From Pseudomonas orientalis (GTDB lineage: Bacteria > Pseudomonadota > Gammaproteobacteria > Pseudomonadales > Pseudomonadaceae), in the NCBI RefSeq assembly GCF_002934065.1, contig NZ_CP018049.1, forward strand, positions 308,501 through 372,500: a stretch of DNA of 64,000 bases. Direction: 5' to 3'. The first letter of the stretch is position 1; each line of letters opens with the position of its first letter. Of this stretch, positions 36,673-45,184 are shown piece after piece. The notes beneath the pieces were generated by a model. The model was given only the letters and a program-made list of their open reading frames with translations. It searched no databases and was not told where the DNA came from. The translations under genes were made by a program, and so were the position numbers.

Positions 36673-38760
36673 TTAGAAGCTGTAGGTGCCTGTCACCACC
36701 ACGCTACGCGGCTCCCCCGGCTGAATCTGCGCGACGCTGGTGGCCGAGGCGTAATAGCGTTTGTCGGCGATATTGTTCAGCGCAGCCCTCACGTCCCATT
36801 CTTTCTGGCGGAACCCGGCCAGCGCGTCCCAGCGGCCATAACCGGGTAATACCACCGTGTTGAGGTTGTCGGCATAACGGTCACCGACCAGGGTCAGGCC
36901 GGTTTCAGCATACCAGCCCATCTCCGGTTTCCAGGTGATGAACACGCTGGCATTGCGCTTGGCCACGTCGCTGATGCGCTTGCCTTCGAAACCGTTGTTG
37001 TCCTCCTCGACCTTGGCATCCTGCAGGCCGATGCCGCCGCGCACATACCAATGGCCGACGACCTTGCCGGTGGCGGTCAGCTCGATGCCGCGCGAGCGTT
37101 GCTTGCCTGTCAGCAGGGTGATAGTTCGGTCCAGCGGGTCGCTGGTGCGGCGGTTGTAGAGTTCAAGCTCGTACACCGCCAGGGTGGTGCTCAAGCGGTC
37201 GTCAAGCCAATCGCTTTTTACCCCGATTTCCTTCTGCTTGGTCAGCTCGGGACTCAGGTCGTTGACGCTGCCGGCGGCGTTCGGCGTGATGCCGATCAAA
37301 CCGCCGCCTGCCGGGGAAAACGTCTTGCTCCACGAGGCATAGAAGGAGTGATGCTCCAGCGGCGTCCACACCAGGCCGACGCGGGGGCTGGTGCTGTGGC
37401 TTTTCACGTCCTGTTGAGTGTTGAGCAACTTGTTGGTGGTGTCCACTTCGAAGTGGTCATAACGCAGCCCGCCCAACAGTTGCCACTGATCGTTCAAACG
37501 CAGTTGATCCTGCACGTACAGGGCGCGGCTTTCGACTTCAGTGTGGTTGTCGCTCGAAACGCTCATGCGCCCGGTATGGCTGAGGTGACGGTTGGGTTGG
37601 TGCAGATTCAGGCTCGGTACAGCCTGGCCGCCCCGATTGGGCGCGGTGGCCGAGTAGAGTTTCGGGTCGCGGCGCTGGCTGCCCAGTTCAATCCCGGTAA
37701 GCAGGCGGTGCTCCAGCCCGAAGGTATCGAAACCCCCTTCCAGTTCAAGGTTGTTGAACACGTTGCGGGTGGTCAGGTCCTGCTGCCAGTGCTGGCGGCT
37801 GACGGTGTTGGTTCTCGCGTCGTAGCCGGTCTGGTAGGTGTTGTCGAAATCGCTGTCGAGCTTGAATACGCCCAGGGTGTGGCGCAGTTGCCAGTTATCG
37901 TTGAGCTCATAGGCCAGTTTGGAGCGCAGGGACTGGGAGGTGTCATCGATGTAATCGCCGCTGGAGAAATAGGTAGTGCTGCGGCTCACATCCGCAGGAC
38001 GCCCATTGACGCCAGGAATGCCGCGGTCCGGCGTGCGGTTGTAGCGGCTGTATTCGTATTGCACCAGCCAGTTCAGCTCGGGCGTGAGTTGCCAGCTCAT
38101 CGACGGCGCGAACAACTGGCGGTTGCCACTGACGCCATCGCGAAAGCTGTTGTTGTCCTGGTTGCCCATGTTCAGGCGCAGGCTGATGTTATCGCTGGGG
38201 TCGGTACTCAGGTCGGCGTACAGGCTGCGCAAATCGTTGCTGCCGCCCTGGGCTTCGAGGCTGGAGCTGCGGCCGGGGCTTGGCAGTTTGCTCACACGGT
38301 TGACGATCCCGCCCTGGCCGCCGCGCCCGTAGAGCACTGCTGCCGGGCCCTTCAGCACCTCGATACGCTCGATGTTGTGCAGGTCACGCACGTATTGGCT
38401 GTCGTCGCGGATGCCGTCCAGGTAGAAGTCATTGCTCGCATCGAAACCGCGGATACGCAGGCTGTCGAAGCGCGTGTCGGCACCGCTGCTGACGTTGGGG
38501 ATACCGCTCAACGCCTGGCCCAGATCGTTGGTGCCATAGGCGCGCAGGCTGTCGGTTTTCACCGAATCGATCGCCTGGGGTACGTAACGCACGGCGGTCG
38601 CAGTGCGCGTGGCGGTGGTGCTTTGCTTGATGCGTGGGTCGTCTTCGTCGAGTTCGGCGCTGATCGAGGTGGCAGGCAACACTGTGGTAGCACAGGCAAA
38701 ACCGGCAGACAGCACAGCAGAAAGCCCAAGAAGAACAGGCGTCAGGCGAGGGGCAGGCAT
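36673..38760 (-). CDS. TonB-dependent siderophore receptor
   Basis: A 695-aa outer-membrane receptor. Signal peptide MPAPRLTPVLLGLSAVLSAG, then a plug domain (VRYVPQAIDSVKTDSLRAYG, LGQALSGIPNVSSG, RIRGFDASNDFYLDGIRDDS, IERIEVLKGPAAVLYGRGGQ) and a 22-strand barrel ending ...SVVVTGTYSF, with the terminal aromatic. The plug resembles receptors for catecholate or hydroxamate siderophores of the Fiu/PiuA group. No sigma/anti-sigma signalling extension is present. The ATG at 38760 is preferred; the longer frame to 38802 begins with TTG. A Fur-box-like site lies 45-63 bp upstream. Confidence 0.88.
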   Translation of the reverse strand: MPAPRLTPVLLGLSAVLSAGFACATTVLPATSISAELDEDDPRIKQSTTATRTATAVRYVPQAIDSVKTDSLRAYGTNDLGQALSGIPNVSSGADTRFDSLRIRGFDASNDFYLDGIRDDSQYVRDLHNIERIEVLKGPAAVLYGRGGQGGIVNRVSKLPSPGRSSSLEAQGGSNDLRSLYADLSTDPSDNISLRLNMGNQDNNSFRDGVSGNRQLFAPSMSWQLTPELNWLVQYEYSRYNRTPDRGIPGVNGRPADVSRSTTYFSSGDYIDDTSQSLRSKLAYELNDNWQLRHTLGVFKLDSDFDNTYQTGYDARTNTVSRQHWQQDLTTRNVFNNLELEGGFDTFGLEHRLLTGIELGSQRRDPKLYSATAPNRGGQAVPSLNLHQPNRHLSHTGRMSVSSDNHTEVESRALYVQDQLRLNDQWQLLGGLRYDHFEVDTTNKLLNTQQDVKSHSTSPRVGLVWTPLEHHSFYASWSKTFSPAGGGLIGITPNAAGSVNDLSPELTKQKEIGVKSDWLDDRLSTTLAVYELELYNRRTSDPLDRTITLLTGKQRSRGIELTATGKVVGHWYVRGGIGLQDAKVEEDNNGFEGKRISDVAKRNASVFITWKPEMGWYAETGLTLVGDRYADNLNTVVLPGYGRWDALAGFRQKEWDVRAALNNIADKRYYASATSVAQIQPGEPRSVVVTGTYSF

Positions 38761-38804
38761 GGGAAAAAGTGTCCGAATTGTCAGGGATGAGAAAGCGCGC
38801 AAAT

Positions 38805-38823
38805 GGTAATGCTTTGCATTTGC
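38805..38823 (-). promoter_or_regulatory. Fur-box-like operator of the siderophore receptor gene
   Basis: Read on the minus strand, GCAAATGCAAAGCATTACC matches the 19-bp Fur consensus GATAATGATAATCATTATC at 13 positions. It is placed 45-63 bp upstream of the receptor ATG, where a promoter should be. Iron repression of the receptor is the expected consequence. Confidence 0.6.
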
Positions 38824-39167
38824 TTACGGGATCTATTCCCAAACGTATTGTCGGTTAATTTGTTACTTAGTGTGTTTTTTTGCAGGGGCTGTTGGATTTT
38901 TGGACGGTTACCCAAGCGCAATAGGTCTGTGCTTAGAATTATTTAGCCTAAATACGGGTGCTTCACGAAATTGACACATAGTTCAACGCGCGCATAGGAT
39001 TGCGCCCAACGCCTGTGGCTGACAGCCATGACTCATCCAATAAGAAAAGGCCCGCGGCAGTTCAGTCGTCCGCGGGCCTTGTTTTTTTTGGAGAAAGTCG
39101 ACACCGGAAAGTGATAGGGGCCTGGTGTCATAGCGCGTACTCAACCAGTAATAAGGAATATAAGAAC
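38824..39167 (+). promoter_or_regulatory. oprD-family leader region with promoter and internal terminator
   Basis: This is the rest of the 407-bp divergent gap between the receptor and the porin genes. On the plus strand TTGACA (38971-38976), an 18-bp spacer and TAGGAT (38995-39000) form a plausible sigma-70 promoter. About 45 nt further comes the A-rich string CAATAAGAAAA (fits the Hfq/Crc AAnAAnAA motif) directly followed by an intrinsic terminator (39047-39090). The porin ATG lies about 80 nt beyond the terminator, behind AATAAGGAATATAAGAAC. Read-through would produce the porin mRNA; termination would produce an RNA of about 80 nt. Confidence 0.45.
39047..39090 (+). terminator. Strong intrinsic terminator inside the oprD leader
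   Basis: AAGGCCCGCGG, a loop of 14 nt and CCGCGGGCCTT form an 11-bp GC-rich stem followed by GTTTTTTTTGG. No plus-strand gene precedes it, because the gene to the left is divergent, so it must end a short leader transcript or small RNA. Confidence 0.85.
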
Positions 39168-40454
39168 ATGTTGAAGCAACGGATGAGTCTGATCGCTCTG
39201 GGGATTTTGAGCGCATCGACAGCCATGGCGAACGACCAGGAGCAATCCAAGGGTTTCGTCGAAGACAGCCACCTGAACATCGCAGCACGCAACGCCTACA
39301 TCAGCCGTGACTACAAAAACGGCAAGCAGGACAAAGCCGAGTGGGGCCAGGGCTTCATCGGCAAGTTCGAGTCCGGCTTCACCCAGGGCACTGTAGGGGT
39401 GGGTGTGGACGTGATCGGCCAATACGCCATCCGTCTGGACGGCGGTAAAGGTCGCAGCGGCGCCGGCGGTATCGATTTCTTCAAGCAGGGCGACAGCGGC
39501 GAAGCGGCCAACGACCTGGCCAAAGGCGGCGCAGCCGTCAAGGCGCGCATTTCCAACACCGTGATCAAATACGGTCAGCAGATGCCGGCCGTGCCGGTCC
39601 TGCAGTACGACAACTCGCGCCTGTTGTCGGAAACCTACGAGGGCACCTCGATCGTTTCCAAGGAAATTGCCGGCCTGCAACTGGACGCCGGTCACTTCAC
39701 CAAGGAAGCCCGCAAGAGTGCCGAAGGCAGCGACAGCGGCCGCCTGAAGAGCATCAACTACATCGGTGGCAGCTACAAATTCACCGAAAGCCTGTCGGCT
39801 GCCCTGTATGCCTCCGATATGCAGGACGTGCTGAAGAAGCAATACGTCAACGTCAACTACGTGCTGGCGCTGCCAGAGAAACAGTCGCTGACCTTTGACT
39901 TCAACGGCTACAAAACCAAGCTGGACCGCAGCTTCGCCCTGGAAAACCAAGGTGATGCGGACGCACGCGACAACAAGATCTGGAGCCTGGGCGCTACCTG
40001 GGCTGTTGGCCCGCACAGCTTCACCGTCGCTCACCAGCGCAGCACCGGCGACACCGGCTACCTGTACGGCGGCTACCGCAACGCCGGCGGCATCGGCGAC
40101 GGCGGCAATACCATCCTGCTGGCCAACTCCTACTGGTCCGACTTCAACGGCAAGGACGAGCGCTCCTGGCAGGCCGGCTACGGCATCGACTTCACCACCT
40201 TCGGTGTACCGGGCCTGACCTACAACGTTGCCTACGTGCGCGGTACCAACATCGACGACGGCACCGGCCGTGGCGATGGCACCGAGCGCGAAATCTGGAA
40301 CCAGTTCAAGTACGTGGTCCAGAGCGGCCCGGCCAAAGACCTGAGCCTGCGTGCGCGTGCCTCGTGGTTGCGCGTTTCCAACAACGCCAGCAACTACAAC
40401 GTAGGCGGCAACGAGCTGCGCCTGTTCGCCGACTACCCGATCAATGTTTTCTGA
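39168..40454 (+). CDS. OprD-family outer-membrane porin
   Basis: A 428-aa substrate-specific porin with signal peptide MLKQRMSLIALGILSASTAMA. The mature start NDQEQSKGFVEDSHLNIAAR and the end LRLFADYPINVF are typical of OprD/Occ porins, as are VKARISNTVIKYGQQMP and KWEIWNQFKYVVQSG-like EREIWNQFKYVVQSGP. These porins import basic amino acids, dipeptides or carboxylates; the member cannot be fixed from sequence. The ORF is open back to 39000, but the signal peptide decides the ATG at 39168. A bidirectional terminator follows. Confidence 0.88.
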   Translation: MLKQRMSLIALGILSASTAMANDQEQSKGFVEDSHLNIAARNAYISRDYKNGKQDKAEWGQGFIGKFESGFTQGTVGVGVDVIGQYAIRLDGGKGRSGAGGIDFFKQGDSGEAANDLAKGGAAVKARISNTVIKYGQQMPAVPVLQYDNSRLLSETYEGTSIVSKEIAGLQLDAGHFTKEARKSAEGSDSGRLKSINYIGGSYKFTESLSAALYASDMQDVLKKQYVNVNYVLALPEKQSLTFDFNGYKTKLDRSFALENQGDADARDNKIWSLGATWAVGPHSFTVAHQRSTGDTGYLYGGYRNAGGIGDGGNTILLANSYWSDFNGKDERSWQAGYGIDFTTFGVPGLTYNVAYVRGTNIDDGTGRGDGTEREIWNQFKYVVQSGPAKDLSLRARASWLRVSNNASNYNVGGNELRLFADYPINVF

Positions 40455-40486
40455 TTGATTGCACGTCGTGCCTGATACCAGGCCAT

Positions 40487-40517
40487 GAAAAACCCCGACT
40501 GGTTCGGGGTTTTTTTA
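40487..40517. terminator. Bidirectional terminator between the OprD porin and the quinone oxidoreductase
   Basis: AAAAACCCCGA-CTGG-TTCGGGGTTTTTTT: an 8-bp stem with an A-run on the left and a T-run on the right, placed between convergent genes. Confidence 0.9.
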
Positions 40518-40532
40518 TGGTCGAAATCAAGC

Positions 40533-41531
40533 TTATTGGAGGGTAATGGTGACCTTGCCTTTTGCCCTTCCCTGATCGACGTACCGCAATGCCTGCGCGG
40601 TCGATTCGAAAGGAAAGGAGCGATCGATGATCGGTTTGATAACGCCCGCCTCGATCAGCGCAGTGATTTTCTGCAGTTGTATTCCATCGGCATGCATAAA
40701 CAAAAATGCATAGCTCACCCCGCGCTTGCGGGCTTTTCTGCGAATACCGCTGCTCAGCAGGCGCATGACCTGCCCCAGCACCCAGGCCAAGCCTTGCGAT
40801 TGGGCAAATTGCGCGGTGGGCGGTCCTGATAGAGAAATAAGCTGGCCACCAGGTTTGAGCACCTTGAGCGATTTCTCCAGTACATCGCTGCCGAGGCTGT
40901 TCAATACCATGTCGAAATCGTGCAACTCGTTGGCAAAATCCTGCTGTTTGTAATCGATGACCACATCTGCCCCAAGTGCTTTCACCCATGCGACATTCGC
41001 CGTACTGGTGGTGGTCGCCACGAAGGCGCCGAGGTGCTTGGCGAGCTGGATGGCGAGCGTGCCGACACCGCCGGAACCGGCATGAATCAACACCTTCTGG
41101 CCTCTTTTCACCTGGGCGGTTTCAACCAGCACCTGCCAGGCCGTCAAGGCGGCCAAGGGCATGGCAGCCGCTTCGGCCATGCTCAGGTTCGAGGGTTTGA
41201 ACGCCAGCGCGTTTTCATGCACGGCGATCAACTCGGCAAAGGTCCCGATCCGTGACTCGGGAGGACGTGCATAGACTTCGTCTCCCGGCTTGAATCGCGT
41301 GACCGCCGCACCTGTGCGAACCACCACTCCGGCCAGATCATTGCCCAATATCAACGGAAACCTGTAGGGCAGGATCAGTTTGAACTCCCCCGTGCTGATC
41401 TTGGAGTCCAACGGGTTCACGCTTGCTGCATGCACCTGGATCAGCACGTCATGCACACCGACCGCAGGGTCGGGTACATGGCCAATCATTGCGTCTTGCT
41501 TGCCGTAGCGATCGATAAAAAATGCCTTCAT
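40533..41531 (-). CDS. NADP-dependent quinone oxidoreductase (zinc-free MDR family)
   Basis: A 332-aa medium-chain dehydrogenase/reductase of the QOR type. It starts MKAFFIDRYGKQDAMIGHVP, has the GroES-like domain with NDLAGVVVRTGAAVTRFKPGDEVYA, and the NADPH motif VLIHAGSGGVGTLAIQLAKH. Structural and catalytic zinc cysteines are absent. The start at 41531 overlaps the upstream SDR stop by 4 bp (ATGA), so the two form an operon divergent from the TetR regulator, which probably controls it. Confidence 0.85.
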   Translation of the reverse strand: MKAFFIDRYGKQDAMIGHVPDPAVGVHDVLIQVHAASVNPLDSKISTGEFKLILPYRFPLILGNDLAGVVVRTGAAVTRFKPGDEVYARPPESRIGTFAELIAVHENALAFKPSNLSMAEAAAMPLAALTAWQVLVETAQVKRGQKVLIHAGSGGVGTLAIQLAKHLGAFVATTTSTANVAWVKALGADVVIDYKQQDFANELHDFDMVLNSLGSDVLEKSLKVLKPGGQLISLSGPPTAQFAQSQGLAWVLGQVMRLLSSGIRRKARKRGVSYAFLFMHADGIQLQKITALIEAGVIKPIIDRSFPFESTAQALRYVDQGRAKGKVTITLQ

Positions 41532-42310
41532 GGTAGATAGCGCTGCGCCACGGTGGACTGCTTGATCTGCGCCAAAAGCCCCTGACGCGCGGTTTGCAGC
41601 GCATCCCAACGCTCGCCGTCCTGCAGCGCGGGAATGGTCACTGGTTCGCGACGGTCGAAGCCGAGCAGTGCGGCATCCACCAGCGCATCCACTTCCATGA
41701 TTTCGCTCAAGGTGTTGATGTCGATACCGGCGCGATCCCAGATCTCCGTGCGGGTCGCGGCGGGCAGTACGGCTTGCACGTAGACACCCCGAGGCGACAG
41801 TTCCAGGCTCAGTCCTTGGGACAGGAACAGCACAAACGCCTTGGTCGCCCCATACACCGACATGCCGAACTCAGGCGCAAGCCCCACCACCGAACCGATG
41901 TTGATGATCGAGCCTTCACCTGCCTTGGCCAGGCGCGGCGCGATGGCGCTCGTGAGCCGCACCAGCGCGGTGGTGTTGAGGGCCACCAGTTGCGCAACGC
42001 TGTCAGTGCTTTGCTCGATAAACGTGCCCGATTGTGCGGCGCCGGCATTGTTGACCAGGATACCGATGCGCGCGTCATCGCGCAGGCGCGCTTCGACGGC
42101 GTGCAGGTCGCTGAGTTGCGTCAGGTCGGCCTGGAGCACATCAATGGCGACGTTGTGTTTGTCGCGCAGGGTCGCGGCGAGCGTTTCCAGGCGAGAGTGA
42201 TCGCGGGCGACCAACACCAGATCATGCCCGCGTTGGGCGAAACGCTCGGCATAAACCGCGCCGATGCCAGTGGAAGCGCCAGTGATGAGAACGGTAGGGC
42301 GAGTAGTCAT
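41528..42310 (-). CDS. Short-chain dehydrogenase/reductase
   Basis: A 260-aa classical SDR. Cofactor motif VLITGASTGIGAVYAERFA (TGxxxGIG), NNAG (ILVNNAGAAQSG), catalytic Ser in INIGSVVGLAP and Y-x3-K in YGATKAFVLF. Substrate unknown. First gene of an SDR-QOR operon opposite a tetR gene, a layout typical of inducible detoxification or carbonyl-reduction modules. Confidence 0.85.
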   Translation of the reverse strand: MTTRPTVLITGASTGIGAVYAERFAQRGHDLVLVARDHSRLETLAATLRDKHNVAIDVLQADLTQLSDLHAVEARLRDDARIGILVNNAGAAQSGTFIEQSTDSVAQLVALNTTALVRLTSAIAPRLAKAGEGSIINIGSVVGLAPEFGMSVYGATKAFVLFLSQGLSLELSPRGVYVQAVLPAATRTEIWDRAGIDINTLSEIMEVDALVDAALLGFDRREPVTIPALQDGERWDALQTARQGLLAQIKQSTVAQRYLP

Positions 42311-42438
42311 GATGTCAGCTCTTTGGTCAGGGACGGAGATTTCCGTGCGTTTGGAGGAAGGTCATACCGCTGGCGATTAGGATGATGATCGAAATCTAAA
42401 CTGTCAACGGTTTTGATTATGAACGACATCTATGTATC

Positions 42439-42448
42439 ATTGGCCAAT
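42439..42448. promoter_or_regulatory. Palindrome in the SDR/tetR divergent region
   Basis: ATTGGCCAAT is a perfect 10-bp palindrome 28 bp before the tetR-family ATG. An imperfect AAACTGTCAACGGTTT repeat lies at about 42398-42413. Either could be the operator of the adjacent TetR-family protein. Confidence 0.35.
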
Positions 42449-42475
42449 GCATCCAGTGGTAGAGAGGAATCGAAC

Positions 42476-43069
42476 ATGCGCGTATCCAAGGCCCAGGCCC
42501 AGGCAAACCGCGAGCACATCGTCGAAACGGCGTCAGTCGTGTTTCGCGAGCGTGGCTTTGATGGCGTCGGCGTGGCCGACCTGATGGCCGCCGCCGGCTT
42601 CACCCATGGCGGCTTCTACAAACACTTCGGCTCCAAGGCCGACCTGATGGCCGAAGCTTCGGCCAACAGCCTCGCCCAATCCCTGGCCGGCGCTGAACAA
42701 TTAAGCGTGAAAGACTTCATCGACCTATACGTGTCCAGGGAACATCGCGACGGCCGCGCCACGGGTTGCACCATGGCGGCGCTATGCGGCGACGCGGCGC
42801 GTCAGTCGGAGGAATTGAAGTCGGCCTTTGCTGGAGGCATCGAACGCTTGTTGCAGACACTTGGCGAAAAATGCCCGACTGGCCCGGATGAGGCGCCGGA
42901 AGAGGCGCGGGCGAAAATGATTGATCTACTGGCGAGGGCGGTGGGCGCGATTATGTTGTCGCGGGCTTGCCCGGATGATTCGGCGTTGGCGGATGAGATT
43001 TTGGAGGTGTGTAGGGCGCGGATGGAGGGGGCGTTGTCGACTCCAAGGAAGGCCGTTCCTCAAAGGTAG
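42476..43069 (+). CDS. TetR-family transcriptional regulator
   Basis: A 197-aa TetR-type repressor. N-terminal helix-turn-helix: REHIVETASVVFRERGFDGVG, then DLMAAAGFTHGGFYKHFGSK (recognition helix with YKHF). The C-terminal ligand domain includes CTMAALCGDAARQSEELK, similar to regulators of SDR/reductase genes. The ATG at 42476 has RBS GAGAGGAAT. It is divergent from the SDR-QOR operon. Its 3' end overlaps an antisense reading frame (42951-43277). Confidence 0.88.
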   Translation: MRVSKAQAQANREHIVETASVVFRERGFDGVGVADLMAAAGFTHGGFYKHFGSKADLMAEASANSLAQSLAGAEQLSVKDFIDLYVSREHRDGRATGCTMAALCGDAARQSEELKSAFAGGIERLLQTLGEKCPTGPDEAPEEARAKMIDLLARAVGAIMLSRACPDDSALADEILEVCRARMEGALSTPRKAVPQR

Positions 43070-43485
43070 CCAGCACTGCTGTTCGCATAGCGTCCCAACT
43101 GCTTATGGCATTGGCGAAGTCAGCAATATTCAACAAGCATCGACTTGCTGAGGTTATTTCTTCTTCGGATTCGTAGATGCCTGATGCAAGGATGGCAGGA
43201 AAATCCAGGGTGAAATCGTCAGATAAGTTTTGCGTCCAACCCAATAGGTTGTCTAGGTTATCAACCCTGGCCCGCATGTTTTCACCCGGGTTTCTACACC
43301 CTTGCTTGGGGTGCGTGGATGACGCGGAAAGGGCTGATAACCAATGCGACATGCGTGTACAACGCACGGCTGTCTCGCGCCAGCGTTTGATAGCCGAGGT
43401 TGAGGGAGGGACTTTTGCTTTTGCCGCAGAGCAGCAATATGTCACCGGGAGCGGCGGCCCGGCTCAACGCGGCATCATTACTCAT
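42951..43485 (-). pseudogene. Degenerate gene, N-terminus of a YiiX/NlpC-P60-like protein in two frames
   Basis: From the ATG at 43485 one frame reads MSNDAALSRAAAPGDILLLC, SLNLGYQTLARDSRALYTHV and ALVISPFRVIHAP, then stops at 43294. The GDILL...THVAL...VIHA pattern is the start of permuted NlpC/P60 (YiiX/YebB-like) papain-fold hydrolases. A second frame continues leftwards from about 43277 (MRARVDNLDNLLGWTQNLSD, ILASGIYESEEEITSASRCL, ADFANAISSWDAMRTAVLAT) and runs over the tetR 3' end. The two pieces may be one frameshifted gene or a broken hydrolase beside a separate short ORF. The GC content is lower than around it. Confidence 0.45.
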
Positions 43486-43608
43486 CAGTTTGCGGGTTCT
43501 TCATGCCGACGCTACGTAGCAGGCTGAAAACGAAGTGTGGACGTTTTTTGGACGTTTTGAAGAAAACGGCTCATTAAAATTTTGAGATTTCCAAACCCCA
43601 GAAACCAC

Positions 43609-43632
43609 AAAGCCCCGCATTGCGGGGCTTTG
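43609..43632 (-). terminator. Terminator of tRNA-Thr
   Basis: On the minus strand CAAAGCCCCGC-AAT-GCGGGGCTTTG: a perfect stem just after the tRNA 3' end, with T residues within the closing part. Confidence 0.8.
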
Positions 43633-43637
43633 AGATA

Positions 43638-43713
<76 letters not shown>

Positions 43714-44044
43714 GTGTTAGGGCGACGATTATAGCGACTGAAAAGGTTCTGTAAACCCCTGAATTCTGACTATTTTTGCAAACCCTGTGGTTTTTCGCGA
43801 TCGCCGTGTTTTTTCCACATTTTCACCGCCTGAAAACCCGCACAGACAAATACACCAAGGAAGGTCATAAAATTGACCATTTACCGTTCATCCAAAATTC
43901 CATCGCCAATAGCACCAAAATAATGACACTTACCACCCTGCTGTCACAGAATGCCCCACACAAGGGCGACTGATAATAAGACCTGCGGTAAGTACCCGCG
44001 CTTGCCGAGCTTCACGTCTTAAGTTGCGTCGTGAGGAGCAGGTA
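43714..44044. other. Intergenic region between tRNA-Thr and the BcsQ-like gene
   Basis: 331 bp, AT-rich around 43770-43930. The left end must contain the tRNA promoter (minus strand). No ORF with coding character is seen. The right end has a good RBS (GAGGAGCAG) for the BcsQ-like gene; no clear promoter was identified. Confidence 0.4.
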
Positions 44045-44965
44045 ATGGGGCTTGGCAGAGAAATCCTGGCGTTATTCGGCAAGGACGTCATCCGTGATGC
44101 CGACGGCATCAATGCGCGAATGCATTTTTTCGGCACTATCCCTCAAGAATCTCATCAACCTGTCCAGCCGCTGGAGAGCCCTGTGTTGCGTCCAAAAATA
44201 GTGGCGCTGGTGTCTATCAATGGCGGTGTGGGTCGCAGCACGCTGGTGACGGCGTTGAGCAGCGGTTTGCAGCGTCATGGGGAGTCTGTGGTGGCGCTGG
44301 ATCTGGACCCGCAGAATGCCTTGCATCACCACTTTGGCGTCAGTTGCACATTGCCGGGTATCGGGCGCACCAGCCTGGAGCATGGGCAATGGGGCCCGCT
44401 GCAGCAGTTGGGTTTTGCCGGGTGCCGGGTGATTACTTTCGGCGATATCGATGTCCAGCAGCAGGAGAGCCTGGAGCGTTGGCTCAAGCAGGAGCCCGCC
44501 TGGCTGGCGCGACGTCTTGGGGCATTGGGCTTGAGCGAGCGGCAGACGGTGATTATCGATACGCCCGCCGGTAATAACGTGTATTTCCATCAAGCGCTGA
44601 GCGTTGCCGATGTGGTGTTGGCGGTCGTGCAGCCGGACGCTGCGTGCCTTGTCACGCTGGATCAGCTGGATAGGCTGCTTGCGCCGCATCTTGAAGGCCA
44701 GTGCCCACCTGCCGTGCACGTGGTGGTTAACCAGGTGGATGAAAGCAGTGCGTTCAGCCTGGACATGGTCGAGACGCTCCAACATCGCCTCGGCAATGAG
44801 CCGTTTGAAGTTCACCGCGACGTGGCGATCAACGAAGCGTTGGCCTCTGCGGCAGACCCCTTGGATAACGTGACGAAGCGGCTCGCCAGTGACGACATCA
44901 ATGCGCTGTGCCTGCTGCTGAAGGCATCGAAAAAAACGCGTGAAAGCGCGGTTTATACGGTTTAG
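44045..44965 (+). CDS. bcsQ: BcsQ/WssA-type ParA-like ATPase, without a cellulose operon
   Basis: A 306-aa SIMIBI-class (MinD/ParA) ATPase of the BcsQ/YhjQ family. Deviant Walker A INGGVGRSTLVTALSSGL, Walker A' region VVALDLDPQNALHHHFGV, and the family-specific VITFGDIDVQQQESLERWL, TVIIDTPAGNNVYFHQAL, VVQPDAACLVTLDQLD and VHRDVAINEALASAADPL segments, the latter aligning with BcsQ IHRDEAMAECLA. BcsQ localises the cellulose synthase complex; in P. fluorescens SBW25 the homologue WssA is the first gene of wssABCDEFGHIJ. Here no wssB or other cellulose gene follows: 219 bp later a minus-strand gene ends. The ATG at 44045 follows GAGGAGCAGGTA. Confidence 0.75.
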   Translation: MGLGREILALFGKDVIRDADGINARMHFFGTIPQESHQPVQPLESPVLRPKIVALVSINGGVGRSTLVTALSSGLQRHGESVVALDLDPQNALHHHFGVSCTLPGIGRTSLEHGQWGPLQQLGFAGCRVITFGDIDVQQQESLERWLKQEPAWLARRLGALGLSERQTVIIDTPAGNNVYFHQALSVADVVLAVVQPDAACLVTLDQLDRLLAPHLEGQCPPAVHVVVNQVDESSAFSLDMVETLQHRLGNEPFEVHRDVAINEALASAADPLDNVTKRLASDDINALCLLLKASKKTRESAVYTV

Positions 44966-45184
44966 CCCAGATGCTTATGCACAATCGGTTAGTAACAGGC
45001 GTCACATAACAGCCATTTTGTGGAGGCGTTCTCAACACGCTGCAACTGCCTGTTTTGTGTGCGTTTTATTTTTTGAACAAAAAATGACCAGTGCTGCTTT
45101 TGGTCTGTAGCGCTGATGGTTACAGCCTTCGTAAAGAATTCATCAACAGAGTTATCCACAGGGCGCTGTAGGAATTTTTGCCCC
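44966..45184. other. Gap after the orphan bcsQ
   Basis: 219 bp with no ORF and lower GC, including ATTTTTTGAACAAAAAATG and GAGTTATCCACAGGGCG (a DnaA-box-like TTATCCACAG at 45151-45160). This is where the cellulose synthase gene would start in a wss operon. I see no trace of bcsA/wssB coding sequence. Confidence 0.45.

Noticed and set aside
45151..45160. Replication origin at a DnaA-box-like TTATCCACAG
   Set aside because: A single box without an AT-rich unwinding element, further boxes or dnaA/dnaN nearby.
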